Source: a virus. Taken from it: a DNA stretch of 35,427 nt. The position numbers were made by a program, and so were the translations under genes. Position 1 is the first letter of the stretch; every line of letters starts with the position of its first letter. This document shows positions 25,701 through 32,608 of this stretch, piece after piece. The stretch is taken from the IMG/VR virus record IMGVR_UViG_3300046169_000012, positions 1 through 35,427 of that record. One strand, 5' to 3'. The notes beneath the pieces are model-generated. The model was not told the DNA's origin and made no database searches. It saw only the letters and a list, made by a program, of their open reading frames with translations.

Positions 25701-26899
25701 CCTGTGTGATAAATCTGTAGGTCAGAACCAGCACCGAAGAGAGCCTTGTCGTTGTCGGCAAACAGAATGTCATTGCCATTAGACGCAAGATCACCACCTA
25801 GCTGTGGCGTAGTGTCGTCCACCAAGTTCTGCAACGCAGAGTCAGCAGTAGAGCCTTGTGCGGCTGTAGCGTAATCAGAAGAATCAAACGCCTTTACCTG
25901 TGCAAGGTTAGTAACCTCTGAGTCCATTAACGCACCAGCGGCTGTGACGTTAGCTGTGTCTGTTACGTCTGCTGAGGCTTCGATACCGTCCAGCTTAGTG
26001 TGGTCAGCATCGGTAAATACATTGGAGTCTGTAGCGGCTTCTACTGCGGCTCTAATCTCAGCATCTGTCTGATCTGCTGTAGCACTAGCCTCAATGCCAT
26101 CTAGCTTTGTGTGGTCTGCGTCAGTAAAAACATTGGAGTCGGTAGCAGCTTCTACGGCTGCTCTTATTTCAGCGTCGGTTTGGTCTGCCGTTGCGCTGGC
26201 TTCTATACCGTCTAACTTTGTATGGTCTGCATCTGTAAATACGTTGGAGTCAGTCGCTGCTTCTACAGCGGCTCTGATCTCAGCGTCAGTCTGGTCAGCA
26301 GTAGCACCTGCTTCTATGCCGTCTAACTTAGCACCGTCTGTAGCAACATCACGGCCATCAATAGTTCCGTCTGTAGTCAAGTTGCCAGAGATAACAGGAG
26401 CAGTAAGTGTTTTGTTAGTAAGTGTCTGTGTGCCTGTTAGGGTTGTAACGGTAGAGTCAATATCAAAGGTAACAGTATTGCCTGAGCCAGACGTATCAAT
26501 ACCAGTACCGCCTGTGAAGGTCATGGTCTCAGTATCTAAATCAATGTTTAGTGCGCCGCCTGAGTCTGCTTGAAAGTCTAGGTCTTGCGCTTGGAGTTCT
26601 GTGGTTACAGAGTCAACGTACGCTTTTACGGACTGCTGTGTAGGAACCAACGTTGCACTGTCGGATGACATATCGTCTTCATCAACGAATGCAGTAACAC
26701 CAATAGTTCCGTCAGAAATAGTTTCAAAGGTCAGGGTTCCGGTAAACGTAGGCCCTGCTGTGTCAGCTTTGGTTGTAATGGCTGTGGCAATTGCGTCAAA
26801 CTCAGTTTCAAATTCAGCGCCACGGATGATCTTTCCTGAGTCGCCTGTAGGTAACGAGTCCTTCGCTTCAAAGTCTGTAGTCTTAGTGTAGTTCGACAT
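22739..26899 (-). CDS. Tail fibre with YadA-like repeats and S74 autocleaving chaperone
   Basis: A 1386-residue receptor-binding protein. The N-terminal ~190 residues hold short tail-attachment and beta segments. Next come three perfect-length 37-residue repeats (25997-26329), then a beta-rich region with two similar LQIYH modules. A very long run of roughly 15-residue NTA(V/L)G-type units follows, like the head repeats of trimeric autotransporter adhesins. The last 97 residues form a peptidase S74 intramolecular chaperone: SDYRLKENL (Ser1290 and Lys1295 as the cleavage dyad), DGFLAHEV and a C-terminal helix. The chaperone should trimerise the fibre and then cut itself off before Ser1290. It lies just after the capsid gene and its attenuator. 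Confidence 0.9.
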   Translation of the reverse strand: MSNYTKTTDFEAKDSLPTGDSGKIIRGAEFETEFDAIATAITTKADTAGPTFTGTLTFETISDGTIGVTAFVDEDDMSSDSATLVPTQQSVKAYVDSVTTELQAQDLDFQADSGGALNIDLDTETMTFTGGTGIDTSGSGNTVTFDIDSTVTTLTGTQTLTNKTLTAPVISGNLTTDGTIDGRDVATDGAKLDGIEAGATADQTDAEIRAAVEAATDSNVFTDADHTKLDGIEASATADQTDAEIRAAVEAATDSNVFTDADHTKLDGIEASATADQTDAEIRAAVEAATDSNVFTDADHTKLDGIEASADVTDTANVTAAGALMDSEVTNLAQVKAFDSSDYATAAQGSTADSALQNLVDDTTPQLGGDLASNGNDILFADNDKALFGAGSDLQIYHTGSQNYIEDAGSGNLNFKSNGNFYNFLDGSNATVFQIDLDDATRLYHNTAQKLATTSTGIDVTGVITTDGMTTSADINFGDNDKAIFGAGSDLQIYHDGSHSYIQESGTGNLFVRADNLILADGDGTQFLRGTTDADVKLYYAGSAKLTTTSTGINVTGTAVTDGVTVAGNLSVDGGTIKLNGNYPTGTANSALGSGALGSVDSTGNNNVAIGNNSLTSMTTGDGNIAVGPYAMDAVTTGSNNTGLGYGVLSALTTGINNVALGQSALAVSTASRNTAVGANALSSNTTATENTAIGYATLDAVTTGGRNTAVGYASFSALTTSGGNVGLGYNAGVVATTATDNVLIGDRAGQALTTGSSNVGIGKFAMYSQTTADANTALGRDALKANVTGAGNVALGYQALEDNTASNNTAVGWNALQANTSGTQNTALGYRALDSGTTANNNTAVGYSALTANTTGANNTALGSEALDANTTANNNVAIGSASLGVNTTGDQNTAVGTFALDANTTAPNNTGLGYAALSANTTGANNTAVGALAGTSTTTGGSNTFLGQEAGRQNVTGTVNTFVGNSAGYNSTAGSNTAVGQTALYATTTGVANVAVGGPHSGVLNPAMRFNTTGSYGTAVGVGALASNTTANNNTAVGYAAGYSNTTGTEATYLGQQAGYSNTTGSYNTGVGVNALYTNTTGVRNTAVGRSALSSNAQGNYNVAVGMYALNTNADSDYSTAVGYAAGTDSTGNGNTFIGHAAGYQVTTGTRNTFIGVGGTVDWVGGAITTGSKNTIIGGYNGNQGGLDIRTSSNNIVLSDGDGNPRVYIDSSGNLNVAKTGSSMTTAGARLGVNGGSEIVSQGNNIAALKIASADDAYIGLVEFYTAGGTQCGYILGNGSAVSLVSNSDYRLKENLVDLTGATERLKQLPVHRFNFINNPSETVDGFLAHEVADVVPEAAHGAKDAVDDDGNAVYQGIDQSKLVPLLVATIQELEARIVALESN
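23338..25142 (-). repeat. YadA-head-like repeat array in the tail fibre
   Basis: Dozens of units of about 14-17 residues with the core N-T/V-A-V/L/I-G-x-x-A-L, often followed by x-x-N-T-T-G. In trimeric adhesins such units stack into a left-handed beta-roll. At the DNA level the units are diverged, so the array is probably old and under selection rather than freshly amplified. Confidence 0.8.
25966..26329 (-). repeat. 111-base tandem repeats in the tail fibre
   Basis: Three full 111-base units (26219-26329, 26108-26218, 25997-26107), each encoding 37 residues starting KLDGIEA, plus a partial fourth at 25966-25996. Protein identity is nearly complete, but third-codon positions differ strongly between units. 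This implies that the amino acid sequence is kept by selection. Confidence 0.85.
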
Positions 26900-26936
26900 T
26901 GGAAAGTCCTATTGCAGAGAAGAAGGAGGAGAAAGG

Positions 26937-26960
26937 AAAAGGGGCCATTGCTGACCCCCT
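26937..26960 (-). terminator. Attenuator/terminator after the capsid gene
   Basis: On the minus strand AGGGG and CCCCT can pair around an 11-base loop, followed by TTTCC. It lies eight bases after the major capsid stop and before the fibre gene, as in other phages where capsid mRNA is produced in excess. The stem is short. Confidence 0.5.
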
Positions 26961-26967
26961 AAGATCG

Positions 26968-27948
26968 TTACTCAGCGACTGCGAGTACGAAACCAGCTTC
27001 AGGTCGGTATACTTCAACACCGTAGAGGCAATCAGCCGTGTACAGAGTTGAGAGGTATTCCTGCTTGTACTGAGTCTGTGAACGAACAGCTTGCTGCTCT
27101 GCCATGACAATAGCGTCACGGTGGAACAAGAGTGCTGCACGAGTATCAGCAGATCCAGCAGTGTTGTCTGCTGCTGCTTCGATAGTTGCACAGTTGTTTG
27201 AGACGTAGATGTCTACACCGTACAGGTTACCGATAAGGCCTGAGCTTACTGCTTGACCAGTTACGAAGTCAGAAGACACGTATCGGTCAACACCCATGAT
27301 GGTGTTACGAACCGAAGGTGGGATAACAAGTACACGGCTTTCCATTGGTACGTTGTTGTCGTCAAGCTTCTGAATCATGTCACGGAAGAACGCATCGGTA
27401 AACACGTCAGCAGGAACGATAGTATCGTCAGTGTACTGAGTAGTTGTACCACCGTCGTTGAAGAAACAACCGCTGTGCTGGTAGTCAGTAGGAGCTACTG
27501 AGCCAGAGAACACAACAGAACCACCGTCACCAAAACCAGTACCACAAGAGTGGAGGTCGGTGTCGATTTTTGTAGCAAGAGCATAACCAGCGTCTTCAGT
27601 GTAGAACTGACGGAGGCTAGAAAGCGCCTGTACTTCAACGATGTCTTCGATCAAACGTGAGTACTCGAAGTGACGGTCGATGTCAACAGTCAGTTCGCTC
27701 TCAGTGTTTGCAATGATAGTAACTGCAGTGTCAGCAGCCTTAGCATTTGCATCGCCACGAGTTGGCTTTGGAATGTGAAGCTTGTCGCCCTTCTTGCCAT
27801 TCATAGCGATACGCTTGACAAGTGGAGCCATCTTCAGGTTCTTTTGGTAAGCAGCAATAATCTCATCACTCCAGATTTCTGGAATAAAAGTAGCCGCTTC
27901 AGTCTTCGCAGTATTACCCGCTGCACCGGGATAAGTTGCAGTAGCCAT
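26968..27948 (-). CDS. Major capsid protein (HK97-type fold)
   Basis: A 326-residue shell protein. The N-terminal arm (Ala/Thr/Gly rich) leads into IPEIWSDEIIAAYQKNL, then basic residues, KLHIPKP, and a spine-helix-like region with HFEYSRLIEDIVEVQAL. This is followed by the A-domain segment VLVIPPSVRNTIM and a C-terminal YGVEVYRPEAGFVL. These are recurring features of HK97-fold capsid proteins of podoviruses. It lies directly after the scaffold and is followed by an attenuator. Confidence 0.85.
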   Translation of the reverse strand: MATATYPGAAGNTAKTEAATFIPEIWSDEIIAAYQKNLKMAPLVKRIAMNGKKGDKLHIPKPTRGDANAKAADTAVTIIANTESELTVDIDRHFEYSRLIEDIVEVQALSSLRQFYTEDAGYALATKIDTDLHSCGTGFGDGGSVVFSGSVAPTDYQHSGCFFNDGGTTTQYTDDTIVPADVFTDAFFRDMIQKLDDNNVPMESRVLVIPPSVRNTIMGVDRYVSSDFVTGQAVSSGLIGNLYGVDIYVSNNCATIEAAADNTAGSADTRAALLFHRDAIVMAEQQAVRSQTQYKQEYLSTLYTADCLYGVEVYRPEAGFVLAVAE

Positions 27949-27962
27949 GTCAATCTCCTAGA

Positions 27963-28760
27963 TTATTTGACTCGACCCTCCGCATAAGCCGCCATGATTT
28001 CATCGGACAAAGCTTGATAACGGTCAGGGTCATTTTTCATAAGTTTAATAATGTCGGCCCTGCGATATACCTTCTTACGACTACCTTCAGCACTACCTCG
28101 TGCATTGCCTGTGTTAGCTGCCTTAAGTGTCTGCTTACGTGCCTGTTTTTCAACTTTGGCAGTCTGCTGTGCTACTGTTTTACGTTCTTTCCAGAGTGTA
28201 AACAGTTCGTCAGCAGATTCAGCATCGTACTGTTGGTCAGCTTGTACAAACAACTGAGTCCTAATCTTAGAAGCTTTGATCCATTCTGCAAACTTGGGAT
28301 CACCAAGGATTGTTTGCATATCTGGATGCTTGTTTTGAAGCGTAGCCAAAGATGACTGCTTCTTGTACTGCTCTGAGTACTCTTGTGCTTCTCTTATCTT
28401 AGGATGATTCTCAATAGCACGATTAACAGCGCCTTGAGGATCTGTAAAATAGTCTATATCGTCTTCAGGCTCAACGTATTGTTGAGGTGCTGGTGGTTGC
28501 GTTTGAGTACTAATGTAATCATCTACAACCTTACGAAGTTCTCCTACCTCAGAAGACTGACGACCCAATAGCTTTTCAGCTTCTTGGTGCATCTGTACAA
28601 CTTCTTCTAGAGACTTGTTTTGGTACTTCTCTGGTAGGTTAGGTTCTTCTTGAGGTTGCTCAACTTCCTCTTGGGGTTGTTGAATCTCATCAACTTCGTT
28701 TTCAATGGTGTCCACGTTGTCCTCTTCAGGCTGTGGATCAAGCATCATAGCTTTTGACAT
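27963..28760 (-). CDS. Capsid scaffolding protein
   Basis: A 265-residue, highly charged protein. The N-terminal 60 residues are Glu/Pro/Gln-rich and disordered. The middle is helical (KSLEEVVQMHQEAEKLLG, then GELRKVVDDYI), and the C-terminus is basic and helical (KAEKQARK-like stretch, YRRADIIKLMKNDPDRYQ). A basic helix-turn C-terminus that binds the coat protein is typical of podovirus scaffolds. It lies just upstream of the capsid gene. Confidence 0.8.
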   Translation of the reverse strand: MSKAMMLDPQPEEDNVDTIENEVDEIQQPQEEVEQPQEEPNLPEKYQNKSLEEVVQMHQEAEKLLGRQSSEVGELRKVVDDYISTQTQPPAPQQYVEPEDDIDYFTDPQGAVNRAIENHPKIREAQEYSEQYKKQSSLATLQNKHPDMQTILGDPKFAEWIKASKIRTQLFVQADQQYDAESADELFTLWKERKTVAQQTAKVEKQARKQTLKAANTGNARGSAEGSRKKVYRRADIIKLMKNDPDRYQALSDEIMAAYAEGRVK

Positions 28761-28781
28761 AATTAAACTCCGTGATTATAA

Positions 28782-29006
28782 TCATTGTGGAGATTTCTTT
28801 CTACCTGCTTTTTCGTGTTCTCGTACCCACTTCATGTGCTGACCGGGGAAGTCCCCAGTAGAGCCATCAAGGTGAAAAGACGGGGCAGATACCATTCTTG
28901 TAGAGGGTTCGCCACAGGTTTTGCACCTACTTTCTGTGACGTTATCCTTTACAAATTCTTCTGTGACGTGTCCGTTAGTACAACGGAAGTCGTAGATTTT
29001 ATACAT
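28782..29006 (-). CDS. FmdB-like zinc ribbon protein
   Basis: A 74-residue protein starting MYKIYDFRCTNGH with a second knuckle CKTCG, the zinc-ribbon pattern of FmdB-type putative regulators. A conserved-looking MVSAPSF segment follows. In phages such genes often lie just before scaffold and capsid genes. Regulation of late gene expression is possible but not shown. It overlaps the preceding gene by eight bases. Confidence 0.7.
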   Translation of the reverse strand: MYKIYDFRCTNGHVTEEFVKDNVTESRCKTCGEPSTRMVSAPSFHLDGSTGDFPGQHMKWVREHEKAGRKKSPQ

Positions 29007-29253
29007 CTACTGGGCCTTCTTCTTCTACTTCAGCTTGCTCTCTGGCAACCTCTATAGTACCCTGTAGATTGATTACTGTTGCAAAAGCAGCTACCTGACC
29101 TTTACGAAAGAAGAGATCTTCTACGTCTTTTACAGTCTGTATATCTGCCAACTGTTGTGCGTTTGTGGAAAGCTCTTGCAAGAGTTGTTTGAAACCTTCG
29201 TGATTGAAGAGTTCGTTGTAGTTGTCGAAGTAGGTTTCAAGCTCTGGAGTCAT
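28999..29253 (-). CDS. Small helical protein, hypothetical (84 aa)
   Basis: An 84-residue acidic, helical protein, the first gene after the internal late promoter. Leu and Gln-rich helices (FKQLLQELSTNAQQLADI) and an acidic tail (EVEEEGPVDV) are seen. Shine-Dalgarno AGAGGAAA lies just before the ATG. Conserved context with FmdB-like, scaffold and capsid genes suggests a role in head assembly, by inference only. Confidence 0.6.
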   Translation of the reverse strand: MTPELETYFDNYNELFNHEGFKQLLQELSTNAQQLADIQTVKDVEDLFFRKGQVAAFATVINLQGTIEVAREQAEVEEEGPVDV

Positions 29254-29284
29254 AGTTTCCTCTAATGTTGTTAACTATAGTTTT

Positions 29285-29313
29285 ATTATATCATACTTTT
29301 TAGCAGTTGTCAA
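29285..29313 (-). promoter_or_regulatory. Perfect consensus sigma70 promoter for the capsid/tail genes
   Basis: On the minus strand: TTGACA (29308-29313), a 17-base spacer, and TATAAT (29285-29290), the exact consensus with ideal spacing. It lies 32 bases before the 84-residue gene. The TGA stop of the upstream basic-protein gene is inside the -35 box. It should give strong host-polymerase transcription of scaffold, capsid and downstream genes. Confidence 0.9.
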
Positions 29314-29582
29314 GCATTTCTTGTAGATTTCCTACGTTTGCCTGAAGCAGTAACTGCATGTGCTATACGCTTAGGTCCTGTCTTACGTCGTGCAGAAGAA
29401 GCCTTTTCAGCTTTAGTCATCTTAGCCGCAACAGCTTTAGGACGACAAGAGGGGTACGGACGTTTAGACTCACCCTTTTTTGCAGACTTACGTCCACAAG
29501 GTTTGCCTGTCTTAACGTCTACCCACTCCTCATTAAACCACTTCTTAAGGGCAGCACCTTTCTTACTTTTTCTTACGGCCAC
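29310..29582 (-). CDS. Small very basic protein, hypothetical (90 aa)
   Basis: A 90-residue Lys/Arg/Ala-rich protein. The N-terminus MAVRKSKKGAALKKWFNEEW and the segment KTGKPCGRKS, followed by YPSCRP, recur in small proteins of marine podo- and cyanophages. Two Cys could bind metal. It overlaps the preceding 53-residue gene by 20 bases. Function unknown; strong positive charge suggests nucleic-acid contact inside the head (inference). Confidence 0.65.
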   Translation of the reverse strand: MAVRKSKKGAALKKWFNEEWVDVKTGKPCGRKSAKKGESKRPYPSCRPKAVAAKMTKAEKASSARRKTGPKRIAHAVTASGKRRKSTRNA

Positions 29583-29724
29583 TTTTGTTACCCCAGTTCT
29601 TAGCGCCGACTTTGCGGCATTTAGCTACAGCACCAGAGGCGTATGCAGAAGGCCAGACCTTGTATCTAGACTTGACCTTTTTTGCACAAGCGTCGTTAGC
29701 TTTCTTAGTTTTAGCTTTAGGCAT
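29563..29724 (-). CDS. Small very basic protein, hypothetical (53 aa)
   Basis: A 53-residue protein with the pattern ACAKKVKSRYKVWPSAYASGA followed by KCRKVGAKNWG (written here as two pieces), which I recall from other phage genomes. It has two Cys and a net strong positive charge. It starts two bases after the previous tiny gene and overlaps the next. Function unknown. Confidence 0.65.
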   Translation of the reverse strand: MPKAKTKKANDACAKKVKSRYKVWPSAYASGAVAKCRKVGAKNWGNKSGRKKK

Positions 29725-29726
29725 CT

Positions 29727-29786
29727 TTAGTACCCCTTGGGTTTGCTCTTGCCTTTCTTCTTTCGCTTACCTGAACAGTTTGGCAT
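29727..29786 (-). CDS. Tiny basic peptide (19 aa)
   Basis: A 19-residue peptide, MPNCSGKRKKKGKSKPKGY, half of it Lys or Arg. Despite its size it has one of the best Shine-Dalgarno sequences in the block (AAGGAGG, seven bases before the ATG), and the genes on both sides leave exactly this space. Very short ORFs are easily spurious, but the SD and packing argue that it is translated. Confidence 0.5.
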   Translation of the reverse strand: MPNCSGKRKKKGKSKPKGY

Positions 29787-29796
29787 GGTAGCCTCC

Positions 29797-29943
29797 TTAC
29801 TTTTTGTGAACTTTCTGGACTTCAAAGTTTGCAGACTTAGACGCACCCTTGTGTGGCTTGTAGCCGTCTGCAGGGTCTTTCATTAGTTTATAACCTTTGC
29901 CACTCTTCATCCAGTGATGGCCTTTAGGTGCATTGACTTTCAT
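29797..29943 (-). CDS. Small basic protein, hypothetical (48 aa)
   Basis: A 48-residue, Lys/Gly/His-rich protein (MKVNAPKGHHWMKSGKGYKL at the start). It overlaps the stop of the 113-residue basic gene by four bases (ATGA). Function unknown; part of the run of tiny basic genes between portal and scaffold. Confidence 0.6.
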   Translation of the reverse strand: MKVNAPKGHHWMKSGKGYKLMKDPADGYKPHKGASKSANFEVQKVHKK

Positions 29944-30281
29944 TTTTTAGGCAACCTTACTTCTTTACCATCTTGAAAGTAACGAATACCTTTTCCAGTG
30001 CCACGTACGTCAACACTACGACTCATGTCAGCAACAGGCAAACCGTTACCTTTGTTTAAATCTACGTTGGCTGTTTCATAGCCTGCTGCAGTTGCAACCG
30101 AACCTGCTCCTGCTGCTTTACGCTGTCCTTCACGATAGGTGCGTTGACCTTTAGTAGCTTTTTCAGTTTTTTTCTGGTTAGGCTTCTTTTTTGTTGTAAG
30201 GTCTTTGCCGTGTTTTTTAGCACCTTTTGCAACTTTTTCAGCTACTTTAGCTGCACCTCTAATTACTGCTCCTGCTGCCAT
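29940..30281 (-). CDS. Small basic protein, hypothetical (113 aa)
   Basis: A 113-residue protein with an Ala/Val/Lys-rich helical N-terminus (about residues 1-25), a very basic middle (GKDLTTKKKPNQKKTEKATK) and a neutral C-terminus (YFQDGKEVRLPKK). Shine-Dalgarno AAGGAG lies just upstream. The N-terminal helix resembles histone-H1-like or amphipathic ejection peptides, but no family is recognised. Confidence 0.6.
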   Translation of the reverse strand: MAAGAVIRGAAKVAEKVAKGAKKHGKDLTTKKKPNQKKTEKATKGQRTYREGQRKAAGAGSVATAAGYETANVDLNKGNGLPVADMSRSVDVRGTGKGIRYFQDGKEVRLPKK

Positions 30282-30291
30282 TGTTATCTCC

Positions 30292-30558
30292 TTACCATTT
30301 TTTACACGACCAGTATCGTGCCGTTAGTTTACTAGGTGGATTAGTGTCACACTTGTGACGTGCCCTGAACGACTTACGACGTGCAGGTTGGTCTTTCTTA
30401 ATAGTCATCTTAGCGTCACCAAAACGAATAGTCTTAGTTTTGTCACCTTCCTTGGCTACTACTACAAACTTCTTCGTTGGGTGGCTAGGCGTCCGCTTTG
30501 GTTTGTTGTACCCGCTTACGCCCGCCCGTGCTAGTTTTGGGTCCTTGGACTTTGGCAT
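30292..30558 (-). CDS. Conserved small basic phage protein (88 aa)
   Basis: An 88-residue protein starting MPKSKDPKLARAGVSGYNKP, with a conserved-looking core VVVAKEGDKTKTIRFGDA and a basic end RRKSFRARHKC...ARYWSCKKW. Proteins with this order of motifs recur after portal genes in marine podoviruses; their role is unknown. The ATG sits in the portal stop (TAATG) with a GGAGG Shine-Dalgarno. Confidence 0.7.
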   Translation of the reverse strand: MPKSKDPKLARAGVSGYNKPKRTPSHPTKKFVVVAKEGDKTKTIRFGDAKMTIKKDQPARRKSFRARHKCDTNPPSKLTARYWSCKKW

Positions 30559-30688
30559 TACTGAGTTCCTCCACCTTGGTTTCCAAGTGGTCCACCTTGG
30601 TTTGTAGGTCCGCTAGGTGTTGGAATGTCCCTTGGAAGTGGTTGTGGACTTGGTTGAGTAGGAGTTGGAGTTCCCGGTCGGTTAACAT
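30485..30688 (-). CDS. Possible overlapping coiled-coil protein in a second frame
   Basis: A 67-residue ORF that lies over the end of the portal gene (131 bases) and the start of the next gene (74 bases) in a different frame. It reads as a credible protein: helical start LTDRELQLLLNQV, heptads LQTKVDHLETKVEEL, and a basic tail STGGRKRVQQTKADA. AAGG lies about nine bases before its ATG. The portal's C-terminus in the other frame is Pro/Gly/Gln low complexity, so real dual coding is possible. Could also be a shadow frame. Confidence 0.4.
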   Translation of the reverse strand: MLTDRELQLLLNQVHNHFQGTFQHLADLQTKVDHLETKVEELSNAKVQGPKTSTGGRKRVQQTKADA

Positions 30689-32607
30689 TTGTTTTACCTT
30701 CTATCTGCTTTTCTTTGAGGAGAGTATCGGCCACTTTCATACGGCGTTCAAACTCTTTATCTTCTGCGTCACCTTCACGAAGGTTTCGGGTAACAGCGTT
30801 AATACGGTCGATTTCAAGTTCCTGAGGCACTGCTTGGGCTTCTGCAGCCAGCTTAGTAGCTCGTGCTTGTGACTCTTGAGCCTGAGCAGACAGTGCTGCA
30901 GTTTGTGACTGCTGGAACTGCATTTGCAACTGTTGTGCTTGTTGTTGCATTTGCTGCTGCTGCGGGTTAGGTTGCATAGCTTGTTGCATAGCCGTAAGAA
31001 GCTCTTCACGGTTAGACAAGTTCATGTTATCAATAATGCTTTGAATCAGTGTATTGTACAACGGTGAGTCTTTTTGCATAGTCTGTAGTAGTTGTACAAG
31101 CTGAGTTACTTCGTACTCCCTAGCAATAATACCTAGAGTAGAACTTGCGTTAAACTTGTAGTCTGCTACAGGGTAGTTCTCAGGATCAAACTGCATATAC
31201 CTATAGGCTGCTTTCTTGACAAAAGGTATTAAGAAAGACTGCTGGAAGTTAATCAGTGTCCGCTTATGACGTTTAATAATAGCGCCAAGAGACATACTAA
31301 TACCAGCGGCAGTAGCCTCGCCATTAACACTACCAGCGATTCCTGCTGAGTCCACTGCTCCGGTAGCTTGTTGTACCATCTGCTGCAGTGCTCCGGCTTG
31401 AGCAAAAGTAATTTGGTTAACATTACCAAAGTTAAACGGTTGAAGTACTTCTTTAGGATTTCCACTGGTCAGTATCATCTTTCCGGGGCGTACTTCGGGT
31501 TTAGCACCACGAGGTAGCCTAGTTGCGTCAATAGCCATCATAGGATGGATCGTAAGACTTAGTGCGTCAATTCTTGCACGTAGCTCTGTGTCCAAAGCTT
31601 TTTGAGAGTTGTAGCCTTTTTCACATACGCCACGGCCCCAGAAACGTCCGGGTACTACGTCCCAAGGAAACGCAACAACAGGACGATCTGTCATCATGTA
31701 AGGATTAGCTTCAGCTTTAAGAAGTATGCCGCCGTTAGCAATCACTACAACGGCTTCTACGTACTTTGATTCAGACCCCTCATCTTCTACTAGTTCTTCT
31801 TCATCGTCGCTTGTAGCGGCATTCAGAAGCTCTCGTGGCACTAGACCATAGTACTTAGTAAGACGTACTTTGTCATCGTTGTAGATTGTTATGTCTTGGT
31901 CAGGTTCCAAGTCAGTATCAGGAGCAGCAGGACCAACGTACACGTCACGGTACACGCCTTGTTCCTGCAAAAGTTCTACTTGGTGTAAACTAACAAACTC
32001 ATCCACAGCAACACCCATAGCGTCTTCTACAGACGTTGCTACAGGGTCAATTAGGAAGTTCTGAGGCAGTACAGGCTTAAGTTTAACTTTGACACGGTCA
32101 GTGATGTTTACTCCTACTGCTTGCAAGTCTCCACCCATAATAGGTTGAGTAGCAGGAGCCATCTCCTTCATTTCTTCAATGATGATTTCGCCAACGCCTG
32201 TACCAAAGACTGCTGCGTTAATTAAGCATTCTGCTACTGCTTTACGCACCATACATTCTTCAAAGTCTTCTGTTAGTTTGTTACGAAGAAACTGTACGTC
32301 TTGCTTATTGGTGTCACCAAGGTTGTCACTTACGTCAAACCACTTACCACGCCAAACGTAGCTCTTCTAGTTCCGCTACATTAGACTCAACTGCCTGTTG
32401 AAGTGCAGGAGAAATAATACGGGAACGCTCAGAGCCACGCTGGCTGTCAGCAGGATCCCATATACCACGCCAGAGTCGGTAATACTCCTCAAAACGCTGT
32501 TCATAATTCGACTCATAATAGTCACGCCAATCCTCACATTTGGTAATGACCCAATCCTCAATTGTTTCTTCAACCAGCAAAGGGTCTGTATCGTAAAATT
32601 CTGCCAT
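30558..32607 (-). CDS. Portal protein, frame broken near 32350-32362
   Basis: Forms the dodecameric portal through which DNA enters. The N-terminal 88 residues (to 32344) and the remaining ~590 residues are in different frames. Two missing bases, one at about 32361 and one at about 32350, would give EEATFGRGKWFDVSDN, a typical portal segment; a single extra base is the other reading. Downstream features include long helical and beta segments with RGVCEKGYNSQKALDTELRA, a TGAVDSAGIAG turn and a Gln-rich C-terminal helical barrel, ending in a Pro/Gly/Gln-rich tail. The large C-terminal frame also has its own ATG at 32252. Confidence 0.82.
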
Positions 32608-32608
32608 A

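Noticed and set aside
26094-26573. Long antisense ORF of 159 residues opposite the fibre repeats
   Set aside because: It mirrors the 111-base fibre repeats, with low-complexity Ser/Ala/Val repeats; no start signal. A shadow of the fibre gene.
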